Virus record (IMG/VR): IMGVR_UViG_3300021960_000115
Location: 1-49,610 of that record
Direction: 5' to 3' (one strand)
DNA: 49,610 bases
Source of the DNA: a virus
Shown in pieces: positions 48,614 to 49,610 of the stretch. The notes below the pieces were generated by a model that saw only the letters and a list, made by a program, of their open reading frames with translations, ran no database searches and was not told where the DNA came from. Each line of letters starts with the position of its first letter. Position 1 is the first letter of the stretch. The position numbers and the translations under genes were made by a program.

Positions 48614-48843
48614 CAGTCGTCTTTCTTCATGCCCTTGGCCCCGAAGTACCCACCGATGATGCCGATGACACCACCAAGAGCAGTCTGCACGAGCGTCATC
48701 ACGTCAGACGACACCTCAACGGCTTCACCGGTCGTCCGAGTCTCAATAGCGGCGACCAGATAGTCACCGACGATGGCGATAAGGATGGCCAGCATGACTC
48801 CGACGGCCAGCACGTACATGGTCTTCTCTTTCATATCGTTCAT
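48613..48843 (-). CDS. two-helix membrane protein, holin candidate
   Basis: 76 aa. Two transmembrane segments: MYVLAVGVMLAILIAIVGDY (about 9-28) and LVQTALGGVIGIIGGYFGAK (about 51-70), a charged link between and a Lys/Asp tail (MKKDD). This is the size and layout of class II holins. The wall hydrolase gene is far away (41-613), so the role in lysis is inferred from shape only. It lies below the SOS box with the ART-like gene. Confidence 0.6.
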   Translation of the reverse strand: MNDMKEKTMYVLAVGVMLAILIAIVGDYLVAAIETRTTGEAVEVSSDVMTLVQTALGGVIGIIGGYFGAKGMKKDD

Positions 48844-48845
48844 AT

Positions 48846-49157
48846 TTACAGTTTCCTATTTTTAGGTGTGGAAAAATCAGACTCTACGAATTCTACATGC
48901 TTTTTAACGCGGAAACCTTTGTCAGAAATCCGCTGGTGAGGATAGATATCTGAGGTTTCTGTGTCGCCTAGAGGCTCTACTTCGTACACACTGCCAAACA
49001 GGGTTCCTTGTTCTTGCTTACGAAATCCAATAGCAGCCGATTTTTTAGCCATACCCTTATCTACAGTGGCATACGCCTTACCAGAGCGCGGCTCAATGAC
49101 ATCGCCTTCCTGAAGGTAGTTAGCGGCTGTGCCGTGAAACTGTGGTCCAAGAGTCAT
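48846..49157 (-). CDS. ADP-ribosyltransferase-like protein (Arr-type fold)
   Basis: 103 aa. FHGTAANYLQEGDVIEPRSG near the start, YATVDKGMAKKSAAIGF, GSVYEVEPLGDTE and KGFRVKKHVEFV. The order matches rifampin ADP-ribosyltransferase Arr (HGT, G-D-x-x-x-P, Y-x-T, 'IY-x-VEP-x-G', a C-terminal 'R-x-x-x-x-V'). The catalytic Asp of Arr has no exact match here, so activity is open. It could modify a host protein or small molecule. First gene after the SOS box, about 50 bases away. Confidence 0.6.
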   Translation of the reverse strand: MTLGPQFHGTAANYLQEGDVIEPRSGKAYATVDKGMAKKSAAIGFRKQEQGTLFGSVYEVEPLGDTETSDIYPHQRISDKGFRVKKHVEFVESDFSTPKNRKL

Positions 49158-49206
49158 GTTTTGATACTACCAGCGGCCAACCGTCAAACATGACAGAACG
49201 GCGGGG

Positions 49207-49220
49207 CGAACATATGTTCG
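49207..49220. promoter_or_regulatory. LexA/SOS box (Gram-positive type)
   Basis: CGAACATATGTTCG, a perfect 14-base palindrome that fits the CGAAC-N4-GTTCG consensus of LexA in Actinobacteria and Firmicutes. It lies 50 bases before the ART-like gene, inside a 151-base intergenic region. Host LexA probably represses this unit until DNA damage. Confidence 0.75.
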
Positions 49221-49289
49221 TATATGGATTTCGCTTTTTACCGTGCCTGTGGATAAGAAGCCATATGAAGACCTATTGGGGCGCGGGGG

Positions 49290-49305
49290 TGTGACGGAAG
49301 TCACA
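49290..49305. promoter_or_regulatory. CRP/GlxR-like site TGTGA-N6-TCACA
   Basis: TGTGACGGAAGTCACA is a perfect match to the CRP/GlxR half-site pattern. It lies 3 bases after the end of the gene at 49309, in the same intergenic region as the SOS box. Similar palindrome before nrdJ at 45454-45467. Confidence 0.45.
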
Positions 49306-49308
49306 GTG

Positions 49309-49599
49309 TTACAAGAATTCCCAAATGTTGAACTGTTCTTTGTTAACTTTGCCTAACACGTCGTAGTTAGAGCCGCCGTACTGAGTCCAATCGACTTCTG
49401 GGAGGGTGCCTTGAACTCCTGTGGAGCCTTCTGGAGGAGTTGGAATCCAGTTGACATCCGTAATTTTCTGTTTAGGCGCAGCGAATGATTTTCTGGGTCC
49501 TATTGTGGGGCCAACTGGATCAGTTGTGGTTTCTCCTACAGGTTGAGTGGTGTACACGCGGGGGCGTCCTGCGACCTTTTGGTTGGCTCGTGTGGCCAT
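49309..49599 (-). CDS. Pro/Thr-rich small protein of unknown function
   Basis: 96 aa. RPRVYTTQPVGETTTDPVGP, TIGPRKSFAAPKQKITDVNW, IPTPPEGSTGVQGTLPEVDW and NVLGKVNKEQFN-like text near the end (LGKVNKEQFNIWEFL). Low in predicted secondary structure except the last 25 residues. Not recognised. It is the last leftward gene before the SOS-controlled unit. Confidence 0.6.
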   Translation of the reverse strand: MATRANQKVAGRPRVYTTQPVGETTTDPVGPTIGPRKSFAAPKQKITDVNWIPTPPEGSTGVQGTLPEVDWTQYGGSNYDVLGKVNKEQFNIWEFL

Positions 49600-49610
49600 G
49601 TCCCATGCCA

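Overview
This window is part of the genome of a contractile-tailed (myovirus-type) phage that most likely infects an actinobacterium. The host call rests on a WhiB-type regulator (43171 to 42872, minus), a perfect Gram-positive-type LexA/SOS box (49207-49220) and promoters that predict leaderless or almost leaderless mRNAs. Several small genes resemble families I know from aquatic phages (the MAHYAF tail-cluster proteins, the Lys-rich proteins beside the portal gene), so an aquatic actinobacterial host is plausible but not proven. Almost everything is read on the minus strand, so the functional order runs from right to left. Start and stop codons overlap (ATGA, TAATG, GTGA) at most junctions, which suggests translational coupling.

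From right to left: (1) 49.6-43.2 kb is an accessory block. It holds an ADP-ribosyltransferase-like protein below the SOS box, a small two-helix membrane protein (holin candidate), a probable CTG-started conserved phage protein, a PhyH-type oxygenase, a SAM methyltransferase, a class II ribonucleotide reductase and WhiB. (2) 42.5-41.7 kb is a regulatory hub with a tRNA-Leu(UAA), an aberrant tRNA-like element, the only plus-strand gene (LysM-like), and a highly structured leader RNA in front of that gene. (3) 41.7-32.5 kb is packaging and head: small membrane and KTSC proteins, large terminase, a DnaQ-like exonuclease, Lys-rich small proteins, portal, scaffold and major capsid protein, closed by a strong hairpin. 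(4) 32.5-14.6 kb is a very large array of about 25 genes for modular tail fibres/adhesins, including six glycine-rich ones, and small chaperone-like partners. It is interrupted by an endonuclease VII/HNH gene and placed, unusually, between the capsid gene and the neck genes. (5) 14.6-0.04 kb is neck, tail sheath, tail tube, a tail-assembly-chaperone gene with a probable programmed frameshift, a tape measure protein with two peptidoglycan-hydrolase domains, baseplate tube initiator, LysM protein, hub, a spike/collar fibre and a secreted lytic transglycosylase-like lysis protein.

Together the genes encode a complete head-tail assembly line. The most unusual parts are the oversized recombining adhesin library, the structured RNA at 41.85-41.95 kb, the frameshift candidate, and the SOS-, WhiB- and palindrome-linked control sites. 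No integrase, DNA polymerase, CRISPR array, reverse transcriptase or replication origin was seen here. No gene-free stretch exceeds 300 bases; the longest (41712-41969) holds the divergent regulatory region.
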